NCBI RefSeq assembly: GCF_000759715.1 | Contig: NZ_BBLU01000002.1 | Span: forward strand, 124,001 to 188,000 | Source: Demequina mangrovi | GTDB taxonomy: Bacteria > Actinomycetota > Actinomycetes > Actinomycetales > Demequinaceae | DNA length: 64,000 bases | Direction of reading: 5' to 3' | In this document: positions 26,292 to 35,078 of the stretch, one piece after another | Layout: each line of letters starts with the position of its first letter | How positions within the stretch are numbered: position 1 is the stretch's first letter | The notes under the pieces: generated by a model | Told to the model about the DNA's origin: nothing | Databases searched by the model: none | The model's input: only the letters and a program-made list of their open reading frames with translations | Translations under genes and position numbers: made by a program

Positions 26292-26320
26292 GCGGGGACG
26301 ATGCCGCGCATCGTCCCCGC
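26292..26320. repeat. Perfect inverted pair of the GGACGATGC repeat
   Basis: GCGGGGACGATGC (26292-26304) and GCATCGTCCCCGC (26308-26320) form 13-bp arms around a three-base loop. It lies in the divergent gap between dnaG and the next gene, upstream of both starts, so it is not placed as a terminator of either. It is one of two head-to-head pairs of the dispersed 9-mer. Confidence 0.85.
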
Positions 26321-26383
26321 TTGTCGCGAGCCTGTCACCGGGTGGCGCTAGGCTTGACGCGCACCCTGAGAAAGGACCCTGTT

Positions 26384-26839
26384 GTGAGAGTGGACGCATT
26401 CCTCGCCGATTCGGCCGAGGTCGTGCAGAACAAGATCTACGCGCTGGGCGCGGGGTGGAACATCATCTTCGTGAACGGCTTCCCGGCCGTGCACCGCCGC
26501 CTCGCGGTGGGTGCCATCGTCCACGTGCCGTTCACCGCGACGAACCAGACGCACCAGTTCGAGCTCAAGCTCCTCACCGAGGACGGCGTGGAGTACCCGA
26601 TCGGCATCCGTCCCGACGCCGAGGGCAAGCCCGCCCCCGTCCGCGCGATGGGTGGCGAGTTCACGGTGGGCCGACCGGCGCACCTGGTCGACGGCGACGA
26701 GCAGGTCGCCAGCTTCGCGTTCACCATCGACGGACTGCGCTTCGACAAGCCCCGCCTCTTCTCGTGGGTCATCAGCGTGGACGGCGAGGAGATGACCCGC
26801 CTGCCGATGCGCGTGCAGCAGGCGGCTCCGCGCGCCTAG
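26384..26839 (+). CDS. Conserved protein, probably DUF6941 family
   Basis: A 151-residue soluble protein starting (V)RVDAFLADSAEVVQNKIYA, then LGAGWNIIFVNGFP and a beta-rich body ending in FDKPRLFSWVISVDGEEMTR. The LADSA..NKIYALGAGW start is characteristic of a small family found mostly in actinobacteria with no known function; the DUF number is from memory. A GAGAAAGGAC ribosome binding site precedes the GTG, and a -10 TAGGCT lies at 26349-26354. It is followed by two small membrane proteins with overlapping ends. Confidence 0.7.
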   Translation: MRVDAFLADSAEVVQNKIYALGAGWNIIFVNGFPAVHRRLAVGAIVHVPFTATNQTHQFELKLLTEDGVEYPIGIRPDAEGKPAPVRAMGGEFTVGRPAHLVDGDEQVASFAFTIDGLRFDKPRLFSWVISVDGEEMTRLPMRVQQAAPRA

Positions 26840-27261
26840 TGGCCGTCTACACCGGGGTCGTCTTCCCCCTGGTGCTCGTGGTGTGCGCCGCGCTCGCTCT
26901 GGCGGGCGCGGCCACGCTCGCGTTCCCCAGACTTCACCGCGCCGTGCAGTGGGCCGTCCCGGTCACCATCGGCGCGGTCGCGCTCCAGGCCGTGACCGTC
27001 ATCGTGCTCCTGTTCTCCGGCGCGGACGTCGACCTCATCCTCACGCTCGGGTACCTCATCGCCTCCGTGGCGCTGCTCGCGCTGCTCGGGATCGGCCGGT
27101 TGGGCACCCCTGAGGCCGCCGCCGCGGATCCCGATCCGAACCGACCCGTCCTGTCCCCCGTGCAGATCGCGCGCGTAGACGCCGCGTCCGCGCTCATCGT
27201 CGCCGTCGCGATCGCGGTCGTGTCGTGGCGCATCCTCGTCATCTTGGAGTCCGGAGCATGA
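26839..27261 (+). CDS. Small membrane protein, unknown
   Basis: A 140-residue protein from a GTG that shares one base with the previous stop. Four hydrophobic helices are visible (about residues 3-28, 36-58, 63-85 and 113-136) with a short Pro/Asp-rich loop (PEAAAADPDPNRPVLSP). No family is recognised. It overlaps the next gene (ATGA), so the run 26384-28651 behaves as one operon. Confidence 0.7.
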   Translation: MAVYTGVVFPLVLVVCAALALAGAATLAFPRLHRAVQWAVPVTIGAVALQAVTVIVLLFSGADVDLILTLGYLIASVALLALLGIGRLGTPEAAAADPDPNRPVLSPVQIARVDAASALIVAVAIAVVSWRILVILESGA

Positions 27262-27674
27262 ACTACGTCGCGCGCATCGCGCTGATCGTCGCGTACGCGG
27301 TGCTCGCGCTCGCCGCTCTCGGCCGGTCGAGCTACCAGATCTCGACCAAGTTGGCCGAGGCGCCCGTGCCGTACCTCGTGTCCGGGGTCTCCGCGGCGCT
27401 GTACCTGGTGATCGCGATCGCGCTGTGGAAGCGGTGGGCGGGCGTCGCGCTCGTCGGCACCGCGATCGAGCTCGCGGGCGTGCTCGTGGTCGGGACCCTC
27501 GGCTACGTCGAGCCGACCTGGTGGGCCGACGAGACCGTGTGGACCGGCTACGGCTCGGCCTACGGGTGGGTGCCGCTGGTGCTCCCGATCGTCGCTCTGG
27601 TCATGCTTGTGCGGGAGCGTCGCGCCGTGCTCTCATCGAGCGAACCCGCCCCGAGCTCAGGAGACGCCCGATGA
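27258..27674 (+). CDS. Small membrane protein, unknown
   Basis: A 138-residue protein starting MNYVARIALIVAYAVLALAA, with four predicted helices, the second pair around IAIALWKRWAGVALVGTAIE and VPLVLPIVALVMLV, and a short Ser/Pro-rich tail. Many actinobacteria keep a similar small membrane gene close to dnaG or dgt, but no function is known to me. Start and stop both overlap their neighbours by four bases. Confidence 0.7.
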   Translation: MNYVARIALIVAYAVLALAALGRSSYQISTKLAEAPVPYLVSGVSAALYLVIAIALWKRWAGVALVGTAIELAGVLVVGTLGYVEPTWWADETVWTGYGSAYGWVPLVLPIVALVMLVRERRAVLSSSEPAPSSGDAR

Positions 27675-28651
27675 CCGCAGCACCCGAGTCCCCGGAGCAG
27701 ACCCGCCGCGGGCCGCTCGCGCTCGTGCTCAACCTGGTGCGCGGCATCATGATCGGCACGGCCGAGACGGTGCCGGGCGTCAGCGGCGGCACCGTCGCGC
27801 TCATGACCGGCGTCTACGAGCCGCTCCTCACCTCGGCCGGCCACCTCATCGGCGGCATCCGCCTCGGTCTGACCGACGGGCTGCGCGGTCGCGGGCTCGA
27901 GCGGGCCAAGGGCGAGCTCGCGCACGTGCGCTGGGCCATCGTGGTGCCGATCCTCGTCGGCATGGGCGTCGCGCTCGTCACCATGGCGCACGTGATGGAG
28001 GGCCTGCTCGAGGACCACCCGGAGACGATGCGCGGGCTGTTCCTCGGCCTCGTGCTCGCCTCGCTCGCGGTGCCGTTCCGCCACTCGCGCGCCTCCGCCA
28101 CCCGCGACGGCCGCACGGGCTCGTGGGGTCCCCGCGAATGGGCGCTCGCCGCGGTCGCCGCGATCGTGGTCGCCGTCGTCGTGTCGCTGCCCGGCGGCAA
28201 CCTCTCCCCCGAGCCGTACGTGCTGGTCCCCGCCGGCGCCCTCGCGGTGTCGGCGCTGGTGCTGCCCGGGCTTTCGGGCTCGTTCCTGCTGCTCACCATG
28301 GGCCTGTACGAGCCCACCATCGCGGCGCTCAACGACCGCGACCTCGGCTACCTCGCGCTGTTCGCGACCGGCTGCGCGATCGGCCTCGTCACCATCGTCA
28401 AGCTGCTGCAGTGGCTGCTCGAGCACCACCGCCGCATCACCCTCGTCGCGCTCACGGGCGTGATGGCGGGATCGCTGGTCGCGCTGTGGCCGTGGCAGGA
28501 CGCCGACGGGGCGCGGGTCGCACCGTACGGCTCGCTCGCCGGTCCGCTCATCGCGATGGTGCTCGGTGCGGCGCTCGTCGTCGCGGTGCTCGTGGTCGAG
28601 CACCGGATGGTCGCGCGGGCCGCGGAGGCGCCCGCGGACGCGCAGGCCTGA
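27671..28651 (+). CDS. popT: DUF368 family protein, likely undecaprenyl-phosphate translocase
   Basis: A 326-residue polytopic membrane protein with the two diagnostic DUF368 repeats: TVPGVSGGTVALMTGVYEPL near residue 38 and VLPGLSGSFLLLTMGLYEP near residue 200. The family (PopT) was shown in other bacteria to return undecaprenyl phosphate across the membrane during envelope synthesis, a role shared with DedA proteins. A DedA-like gene and uppS occur later in this window. The function here rests on family membership. Confidence 0.8.
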   Translation: MTAAPESPEQTRRGPLALVLNLVRGIMIGTAETVPGVSGGTVALMTGVYEPLLTSAGHLIGGIRLGLTDGLRGRGLERAKGELAHVRWAIVVPILVGMGVALVTMAHVMEGLLEDHPETMRGLFLGLVLASLAVPFRHSRASATRDGRTGSWGPREWALAAVAAIVVAVVVSLPGGNLSPEPYVLVPAGALAVSALVLPGLSGSFLLLTMGLYEPTIAALNDRDLGYLALFATGCAIGLVTIVKLLQWLLEHHRRITLVALTGVMAGSLVALWPWQDADGARVAPYGSLAGPLIAMVLGAALVVAVLVVEHRMVARAAEAPADAQA

Positions 28652-28676
28652 TCCGTTCGTCCCTGCTGAACGGCGT

Positions 28677-29942
28677 CTAGCGTCGGCGCACCACGTACCG
28701 GTGGTGCCAGTCGTACGCCGACTTGTCGGTGAGCGACGCCACCTGGTCGATGATCACGCGCTTGCGCGCCGCATCGTCCGCCGCCTCGCGGTGCATCACC
28801 GCGAAGTGAGGCTCGAGCGCGCTGTCCCCCAGCTCGATCAGCGCCCCGACCAGGTCCACGAGCCGCTCGCGCTGCTGGCGGTAGGCCGCCTTCTTCTCAC
28901 GCGGCGCCATGAGGAAGTGCACGGCGATGCCCTTGAGCATGAGGATCTCGTCCGCGAGCTCCTCGGGGATGACGAGGCTCGCGTGATGGCGGGTGTGCGG
29001 ACCGTCGCCGTAGGCCTCGCGGGTCGCCTCGGCGACCGTGCCCACCACGCGTCCGATGAGCTGGCTGCTCATGTCCTTGAGGGTCGCGAGGGCGCGGTGG
29101 GAGCCGTCGTACTCGTCCATCCACCACGGCTGCGCGTGGAGGCGCTCGAGCGCGGCGAGCAGCGCGTCGGGCTCTCCCCTGCCGTACCACTCGCGGGCGT
29201 GGTCGGCGATCTCGCGGGCCCTGCCCGGGTCGCGGAGCACCCCGAGCGAGACGGTGTGGTGGACCACGGAGTCCTCGACGTCGTGCACCGAGTACGCGAT
29301 GTCGTCCGCGAGGTCCATCACCTGCGCCTCGAAGCTCTGACCGCGGTCGGGCGCACCTTCACGCAGCCAGTGGAAGACCGGGAGATCGTCCTCGTAGACG
29401 CCGAACTTGCGGGTCGGGCGGCCGTCGGGACGGGTCGGGGTGGCGTCCTCGGTCCAGGGGTACTTCACGCTCGCGTCGAGCACCGCGCGGGTGAGGTTGA
29501 GGCCCACGCTCTCCCCCGTCTCCGGGTGGAAGGACTTGGGCTCGAGCCGCACGAGGAGGCGCAGCGTCTGGGCGTTGCCCTCGAAGCCGCCGATGTCGGT
29601 CGACACCTCGTCGAGGGCGCGCTCGCCGTTGTGCCCGAAGGGCGGGTGGCCGAGATCGTGCGCGAGGCACGCCGCGTCGACCACGTCGGGGTCGCATCCG
29701 AGCACCTTGCCGAGGCTGCGGCCCACCTGGGCGACCTCGAGCGTGTGCGTGAGGCGGGTGCGCACGAAGTCGCCCGTGCCGGCGCCCAGCACCTGGGTCT
29801 TGGCGCCGAGCCTGCGCAGCGCGCTCGAGTGGACGATGCGCGCACGGTCGCGTTCGAACGGCGTGCGCTGCGCCTGCTTGGGGGGCTCCTGGACGTAGCG
29901 CTGCACGTCCGCTGCGGCGTAGCCGTCGGGAAAAGCGCTCAC
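28677..29942 (-). CDS. dgt: dGTP triphosphohydrolase-like protein
   Basis: A 421-residue HD-domain enzyme that hydrolyses dNTPs to nucleosides and triphosphate. The motifs RLTHTLEVAQVGRSLG and CLAHDLGHPPFGHNGE provide the metal-binding His and His-Asp, and VMDLADDIAYSVHDVED supplies the later Asp. This is the usual gene next to dnaG in actinobacteria. The GTG start is six bases after a -10 TAGAGT (complement of 29949-29954), pointing to a leaderless mRNA. Confidence 0.92.
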   Translation of the reverse strand: MSAFPDGYAAADVQRYVQEPPKQAQRTPFERDRARIVHSSALRRLGAKTQVLGAGTGDFVRTRLTHTLEVAQVGRSLGKVLGCDPDVVDAACLAHDLGHPPFGHNGERALDEVSTDIGGFEGNAQTLRLLVRLEPKSFHPETGESVGLNLTRAVLDASVKYPWTEDATPTRPDGRPTRKFGVYEDDLPVFHWLREGAPDRGQSFEAQVMDLADDIAYSVHDVEDSVVHHTVSLGVLRDPGRAREIADHAREWYGRGEPDALLAALERLHAQPWWMDEYDGSHRALATLKDMSSQLIGRVVGTVAEATREAYGDGPHTRHHASLVIPEELADEILMLKGIAVHFLMAPREKKAAYRQQRERLVDLVGALIELGDSALEPHFAVMHREAADDAARKRVIIDQVASLTDKSAYDWHHRYVVRRR

Positions 29943-29991
29943 ATGTCGACTCTAGCGGGCACGATGCGGTGCGTTGGGACCGTCGGGGCTC

Positions 29992-30558
29992 CTACCTGCG
30001 GCAGTCGAGGTGCATCTGGACCAGGCCGTCGCCGTAGCGCGTCACGCTCAGCACCGTGAGCTCCGCGGTGCGGGGAGTGCCCGCGAACAGCGGGACGCCG
30101 CCGCCGAGCACCGTCGGGACGAGCGTGACGATGAGGTCGTCGAGCAGTCCGGCCGCGAGCGTCTCGCGGACCATGGTGCCGCCGTCGATGTAGATGTCGC
30201 GCCCGGCGCCGACCTCCTTCGCCTGCGCGATGATCTCCGTGAGGGTGCCGTGGGTCGCGGCGACGGTCGGGAGCGGGTGCGCGAGCGGTCGGTGCGTGGC
30301 GATGAGCATGGGGATCTCGCCGTACGGCCAGTCGTCGAACCCCTCGACGATGTCGTACGTGCGCCGTCCCATGACGATCACGCCGATCTGATCGAGGAAG
30401 TCCGCGAACACGAGCGCGTCCTCCGGCGCCTCCGACCAGGGCGGGGCTGCAACCGGGGCGGCGCCGCGAGGTCGCGGCTCGAGCCAGTCGAGGCTGTCGT
30501 CCGGACCCGCGACGAAGCCGTCGAGGGACATCGCGAGAAACGCGCGCACCTTGGCCAT
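29992..30558 (-). CDS. Dihydrofolate reductase-like (RibD C-terminal) protein
   Basis: A 188-residue protein: KVRAFLAMSLDGFVAGPDDS, VIVMGRRTYDIVEGFDDWP, DIYIDGGTMVRETLAAGLLDD and ELTVLSVTRYGDGLVQMHL. This is the RibD_C/DHFR-like fold common in actinobacteria; most members have no tested substrate and are not the housekeeping FolA. The ATG is six bases after a -10 TACCGT (complement of 30565-30570), again a leaderless pattern. It is not tied to a pathway by its neighbours. Confidence 0.82.
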   Translation of the reverse strand: MAKVRAFLAMSLDGFVAGPDDSLDWLEPRPRGAAPVAAPPWSEAPEDALVFADFLDQIGVIVMGRRTYDIVEGFDDWPYGEIPMLIATHRPLAHPLPTVAATHGTLTEIIAQAKEVGAGRDIYIDGGTMVRETLAAGLLDDLIVTLVPTVLGGGVPLFAGTPRTAELTVLSVTRYGDGLVQMHLDCRR

Positions 30559-30636
30559 GCGGTCACGGTAGCGCCGGGTGGGGCGGTTGGCGCGTCGACC
30601 GTCCGCACGGCCGCATGGGTGGCTGTCCCGGCGGCG

Positions 30637-30750
30637 TTCGCGGTGGCCCTGCCCACGCCCTTCGCGGGGCCTTCCCGTGGCCGTTCGCGAGGCTTCCCGC
30701 CACCCGTCGCGGGGCTTTCCGCCGCCCGCCACCGGACCTTCCCACCGCCC
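30637..30750. repeat. Degenerate 22-24 bp tandem repeat, five units
   Basis: Units begin at 30637, 30661, 30684, 30707 and 30729. The best conserved share TTCGCGGGGC or TTCGCGAGGC followed by CTTCCCG. The stretch is non-coding as far as can be judged and lies in the roughly 300-base gap between the divergent DHFR-like and HNH genes. Confidence 0.65.
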
Positions 30751-30855
30751 ACCCCGTCGGCGATGTCCCCAGGTCGGAAACTGGTGTCGATTTCCACAGG
30801 TACCAGGGGCGATATCCGGGGTTGAGTGTCAGACCCGGGTGGTTGACTGGTGGTC

Positions 30856-32274
30856 ATGGAGATCGGTGAGGCTGCAGCGGCGGTGGAGCGGGCATTGGAC
30901 GTGCTCGTGCCCGCTGAGCCTGGCGTGCTGGCGGGGCTGAGCGAGGCCGATGTCGCCGCCCGGCAGGCCGCGTGGGCGCGGATCCGGCGGCTCGTGGACG
31001 TGCGGGGAGCGTTGTTGGCCGGTGCGGTCGCACAGCGCTCCGACGGCGCCGGCGGTGGGATGGCGCGCCGGCATGGGCATCGCAACGCGGTCGGGATGGT
31101 CGCGCAGACCACCGGCAGCTCGGCGAAGGACGCACGTGACCTCATCGCCGCCGGCGAGCTCCTCTCTGGGGGCGATGCACCGGCCGAGTCGGGTGCGATG
31201 GCGGGGGTCATACCTGCGCCGCGGTGGTCGCAGGTCGCGGCCGCCCTGCGTGCGGGCACCCTGTCGGCGGCGCAGGCGGCCTTGCTGAAGGACACCCTCG
31301 ACCGCCTCGACGGCGCCGACGAGACCCTCGAAGCACGACTCGTGGCGAAAGCTCAGCGGCTAGCGCTTGCCGATCTGCGCAAGGCCTGCCTCGACGTGAC
31401 CGCACGGTGGGACCTCGACCGATGGGAGGCGCGGGAGAAGCGTCAACGCGCCGACAGGTACGTGAGCGTGTCGGAGCGGGCGGACGGGATGGTCGCGCTC
31501 AACGGAGTCGTGGATCCTGCGTCGGGGGCGGTCATCAAGACCTGGCTCGACGCGCAAGTCAGGGACGCGTTCGCCCGGCGTCGCAACGAAGGCCTCGGGC
31601 CGGCCGAGCCCGGCGAGGCCGGACGGATCCGCGCCGACGCGCTCGTCGGACTGGCCCGCCACGGGATGCGCTGCGACGAGCCTGGCTCAGGAGTGTCGAC
31701 CCAGGTGGTCGTGCGCGTCGATGAGCCTGGACTGCGGACCGGACTCGGACTGGGGTCGTGCGATGCGGTCTCGACTCCGATGAGCGCGGGCCAGCTGCGA
31801 CGGATGGCCGTCGACGCGAAGATCCTCCCCGTCGTCCTTGGTGCGGGGTCGCAAGCCCTGGATGTGGGCTACGCGCGCAGGTACTTCACCCCGGCGCAGA
31901 GGATCGCGTTGGCCGAGAGGGACGGCGGCTGCGCCTTCTGCCACGCGCCCGTGTCCTGGTGCGACGCGCACCACATCCAAGAATGGAGCCGCGGCGGGCC
32001 TTCGAACCTCGCCAACGGGGTGCTGCTGTGCACCCGCTGTCATCACCGCATCCACGACGACGGCTGGACCGTCAAAGCCACCACCACCGAGGTGTGGTTC
32101 ACCCCGCCCAGAACCATCGACCCGAAACAGACACCCCGACAAGGCGGACGAGCAGCCCTCCACGTCGACATCGGGCGGACGGGGCCGGAGCGAGCACGAA
32201 CACACGAACGCGAACCGGCACACGAACCGGCGCCAGGACAACCCCGCGACCACCGCGAACCCATCCCCGTCTGA
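30856..32274 (+). CDS. DUF222/HNH endonuclease domain protein (13E12 family)
   Basis: A 472-residue protein of the actinobacterial 13E12 repeat family. The N-terminal DUF222 domain (about residues 1-320) is helical and alanine-rich. The HNH domain near residue 355 reads GGCAFCHAPVSWCDAHHIQEW, then GGPSNLANGVLLCTRCHHRIH, with two CxxC pairs and the catalytic His-His. The tail is rich in Arg, Glu and Pro. Copies are often scattered through actinobacterial genomes and may be mobile or toxic; function unproven. The ATG at 30856 and a GTG two codons earlier are both possible. Confidence 0.88.
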   Translation: MEIGEAAAAVERALDVLVPAEPGVLAGLSEADVAARQAAWARIRRLVDVRGALLAGAVAQRSDGAGGGMARRHGHRNAVGMVAQTTGSSAKDARDLIAAGELLSGGDAPAESGAMAGVIPAPRWSQVAAALRAGTLSAAQAALLKDTLDRLDGADETLEARLVAKAQRLALADLRKACLDVTARWDLDRWEAREKRQRADRYVSVSERADGMVALNGVVDPASGAVIKTWLDAQVRDAFARRRNEGLGPAEPGEAGRIRADALVGLARHGMRCDEPGSGVSTQVVVRVDEPGLRTGLGLGSCDAVSTPMSAGQLRRMAVDAKILPVVLGAGSQALDVGYARRYFTPAQRIALAERDGGCAFCHAPVSWCDAHHIQEWSRGGPSNLANGVLLCTRCHHRIHDDGWTVKATTTEVWFTPPRTIDPKQTPRQGGRAALHVDIGRTGPERARTHEREPAHEPAPGQPRDHREPIPV

Positions 32275-32349
32275 CCACCCCGCACCGAAGGCGCCACCCA
32301 CCCGGTGAGCGCCGCACGGGTGTGCGCGCCGGACGCGCGGAAAGCCGAG

Positions 32350-33522
32350 TCAGCCGCCGGAGACGCTCAACTCGGCCTCGCGCAGACGCATCTCCAGGTC
32401 CGGCGTGATGTCCTGCGTGTCGAGCCAGCCCTCCGGGCACGCCGGCACCCGCGCCGAGCCCTGACGACCGCGCGGCCCCTCCGCCTCGGAACCGGGGTAC
32501 GGCGAGTCGAGGTCGAGCGTGTCGAGGATCCCCCGCAGCTCGGCGAGCGTGGTCACCAGGCCGAGCGACCGACGGACCTCGCCGCCCACCGGGTAGCCCT
32601 TGAGGTACCAGGACATGTGCTTGCGGATCTCGCGCATCGCCTTGTCCTCGTCGTCGCCGAAGTGCGCGACCATGAGCTGGCCGTGCCGGTAGATCGCGTC
32701 CGCGACCTCCCGCAGGCCGGGCTGCACCCGCTCGGGGCGCCCCTCGAAGGCCGCCTGGAGGTCGGCGAAGAGCCACGGCCGGCCCATGCAACCGCGTCCG
32801 ACGACCACGCCGTCGCAACCGGTCTGCTCGACCATGCGGACCGCGTCCTCGGCCTCCCAGATGTCGCCGTTGCCCAGCACCGGGATCGACGTCACGGTCC
32901 CCTTGAGACGCGCGATCGACTCCCAGTCCGCGGTGCCGCTGTAGTACTCGGCGGCCGTGCGCGCATGCAGCGCGACTGCGGCCACCCCCTCCCGCTCCGC
33001 GGTCTTGCCCGCATCGAGATAGGTGAGGTGATCGTCGTCGACGCCCTTGCGCATCTTCACGGTCACGGGGATGTCGAACTTCGACGCCTCCCGCACGGCC
33101 GCGCGCACGATGTCGCGGAACAGGTCGCGCTTCCACGGCAGCACCGCTCCCCCGCCCTTGCGCGTCACCTTGGGCACCGGGCAGCCGAAGTTCATGTCGA
33201 TGTGATCCGCGCGGTCCTCCTCGCAGATCATCTTCACCGCCGCGCCGATGGTCGCCGGATCCACGCCGTAGACCTGGACCGAGCGCGGCGTCTCGTCGGG
33301 ATCGTGCGCGATGATGCGGAGCGACTCCGGAGTGCGCTCCACGAGCGCGCGCGACGTCACCATCTCCGCCACGTAGAGGCCACCGCCATGCTCGCGGCAC
33401 AGGCGGCGGAAGGCGGCGTTGGTGATGCCGGCCATCGGCGCGAGGATCACGGGCGTGTCCACCTCGAGCGGACCGATGCGCAGCGGCGGGAGCAGGCGGG
33501 TGGTCGGGGTCATGGCGTCCAT
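32350..33522 (-). CDS. dusB: tRNA-dihydrouridine synthase
   Basis: An FMN enzyme that reduces uridines in the tRNA D-loop. The 390 residues show PVILAPMAGITNAAFRRLC, the catalytic Cys in MNFGCPVPKVTRKGGG, VTVKMRKGVDD, ALHARTAAEYYSG, PVLGNGDIWEAEDAV and GVVVGRGCMGRPWLF. The length with its C-terminal helical extension is normal. Starts at ATG 33522 or 33513 are possible. It sits between the HNH gene and yibE/F on the conserved glyS-dusB-dgt path. Confidence 0.93.
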   Translation of the reverse strand: MDAMTPTTRLLPPLRIGPLEVDTPVILAPMAGITNAAFRRLCREHGGGLYVAEMVTSRALVERTPESLRIIAHDPDETPRSVQVYGVDPATIGAAVKMICEEDRADHIDMNFGCPVPKVTRKGGGAVLPWKRDLFRDIVRAAVREASKFDIPVTVKMRKGVDDDHLTYLDAGKTAEREGVAAVALHARTAAEYYSGTADWESIARLKGTVTSIPVLGNGDIWEAEDAVRMVEQTGCDGVVVGRGCMGRPWLFADLQAAFEGRPERVQPGLREVADAIYRHGQLMVAHFGDDEDKAMREIRKHMSWYLKGYPVGGEVRRSLGLVTTLAELRGILDTLDLDSPYPGSEAEGPRGRQGSARVPACPEGWLDTQDITPDLEMRLREAELSVSGG

Positions 33523-33837
33523 TGTCTCAGGACTCGGACGGGACCCAGCAGGTCGCGCGCCTCACCCCGCTACCGGGGCGAGCGGCCGCGGGCGCCTCAG
33601 CAGAGACGCCCCGCGCGTCGGCAGGCGCACTCGCGCCCGGGCCGCTGAGGGAAAGCCCGGGCGCGAGGCGCCGCGGCGCAGCGACCAGGCGCGCAGCCGC
33701 GACGGTCAATGAGGGACGGTGGCATTCGCCCGTGTCCCCCCAGAGGATGCGATCGCACCCCTGAATGCCCGCCAAGACAAGCGTGGGGCCAGCACATATG
33801 GCACGTCAAGAGGAACGGGGCAAATCAGTGGAAATCA
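33523..33837. other. Intergenic region with a terminator
   Basis: No gene is seen in these 315 bases. They contain the hairpin at 33631-33666 and otherwise only short frames without ribosome binding sites. Confidence 0.6.
33631..33666 (-). terminator. Hairpin after the yibE/F gene
   Basis: TCGCGCCCGGG (33631-33641) pairs perfectly with CCCGGGCGCGA (33656-33666) over a 14-base loop. It lies about 170 bases downstream of yibE/F in the direction of transcription and upstream of dusB. Confidence 0.6.
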
Positions 33838-35076
33838 TCACGATTCGGTCACATCCCGGGACGAATCGGCCGAAGTGACCTCGACGGCCGCTCGGCCCGA
33901 TACCGTGCCGGGTTCCGCATCGTCCGGCCCGGTACCCGGCGCATCGTCCGACTCCTCCCCGCCGAGCCCGACCACGAGCGCCGCGATGGCCGTCGTGAGG
34001 GGCACCGCGAGCACCAGGCCGATCGACCCCACGAGCGTCCGGACCACCTCGCCCGCGATCTCCGACGAGGTGATCGCGGTCGACGCCGGGTCGCTGTAGA
34101 TCGAGATGAGCATGATGAGCGGCAGCGACGCACCGACGTACGCGAAGGCGATCGTGTAGACGGTCGAGGCGATGTGATCGCGGCCGATGCGCATGCCGCG
34201 GCGGAACAGCTGCCACGGCCCGAGGTCCGCGCGTGCCGCGCCGAGCTCCCACACGGCCGAGGCCTGCGTGATGGTGACGTCGTTGAGGACGCCGAGCCCC
34301 GCGAGCATGAGCCCGCACAACGCGAGGCCGCTGAGCGAGATGTCGCCGTCGAGGTACGCGAGGTTGATCTGCGCCTCGTCCGGCACTCCGGGGATCTGAG
34401 CCGCCCGGACCGCCCAGGTGCCGAGGATCGCCGTGACGAAGAGGCCGGCGATGGTGCCCAGATAGGCGGTCGTCGTGCGGGCGTTGGGGCCGTGCGCGAC
34501 GTAGAGCAGCACGAACAGCGCGCCCGCCGACGTCACGAGGCCCACGAGCGCGGGGCTCGCCCCGTCGAACAGCGCGGGCACCGTGTACAACGCGACGATG
34601 CCGAAGGCCGCGACCAGGCCGAGCAGCGCGCCCAGCCCTCGCCACCACGCCACCGCGAGCACCAGCACCACGTAGACGATGAGCAGAGCGAGGATCGGCG
34701 AGCCGCGCTCGAAGTCCGAGAAGATCACCGGCTGCGCGGGATCGACCTCGACCACCCGCACCGCGTCGCCCGGACCGAGCTCGAGCGACGGGATGCCGGT
34801 CGGCGACATCGCTCGCTCGCCCTCGTCACCGGGCGTGGTGATCTCGACGGTGTAGCCGCCGGTCTCCTCGTCGACCGAGACCACCTCGGCGTCGAGCCGC
34901 CGGGCGTCCTCGTACAGCAGGCTCTCGGAGCCCAGGGTGTCCCACGTCGACGGCCAGGTGGCCACCGCGCCCACGAGCACGGCGCCCAGGACGCCGAGCA
35001 CGAGCGCCCAGAGCAGGCGCGTCGTCGCCGCGGACGCCCGGGGCGGGCGCTCGGAGTGCGAGTGCCCCGCCCCCAC
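33838..35076 (-). CDS. YibE/F family membrane protein
   Basis: A 412-residue protein with one N-terminal membrane anchor, a small extracytoplasmic beta domain (residues about 60-125: EVVSVDEETGGYTVEITTP) and then seven or so helices. Conserved YibE/F segments include GALLGLVAAFGIV, DISLSGLALCGLMLAGLGVLND and SLPLIMLISIYS. The C-terminal tail has Asp-Asp-Ala motifs from two GGACGATGC copies 24 bases apart. Function is unknown. It begins three bases after the glyS stop and is probably co-transcribed with glyS. Confidence 0.82.
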   Translation of the reverse strand: MGAGHSHSERPPRASAATTRLLWALVLGVLGAVLVGAVATWPSTWDTLGSESLLYEDARRLDAEVVSVDEETGGYTVEITTPGDEGERAMSPTGIPSLELGPGDAVRVVEVDPAQPVIFSDFERGSPILALLIVYVVLVLAVAWWRGLGALLGLVAAFGIVALYTVPALFDGASPALVGLVTSAGALFVLLYVAHGPNARTTTAYLGTIAGLFVTAILGTWAVRAAQIPGVPDEAQINLAYLDGDISLSGLALCGLMLAGLGVLNDVTITQASAVWELGAARADLGPWQLFRRGMRIGRDHIASTVYTIAFAYVGASLPLIMLISIYSDPASTAITSSEIAGEVVRTLVGSIGLVLAVPLTTAIAALVVGLGGEESDDAPGTGPDDAEPGTVSGRAAVEVTSADSSRDVTES

Positions 35077-35078
35077 CG

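Noticed and set aside
24239-26839. An 866-codon open frame on the + strand across dnaG
   Set aside because: It is the antisense shadow of dnaG in GC-rich DNA; only its last 151 codons (26384-26839) have coding character and a ribosome binding site.
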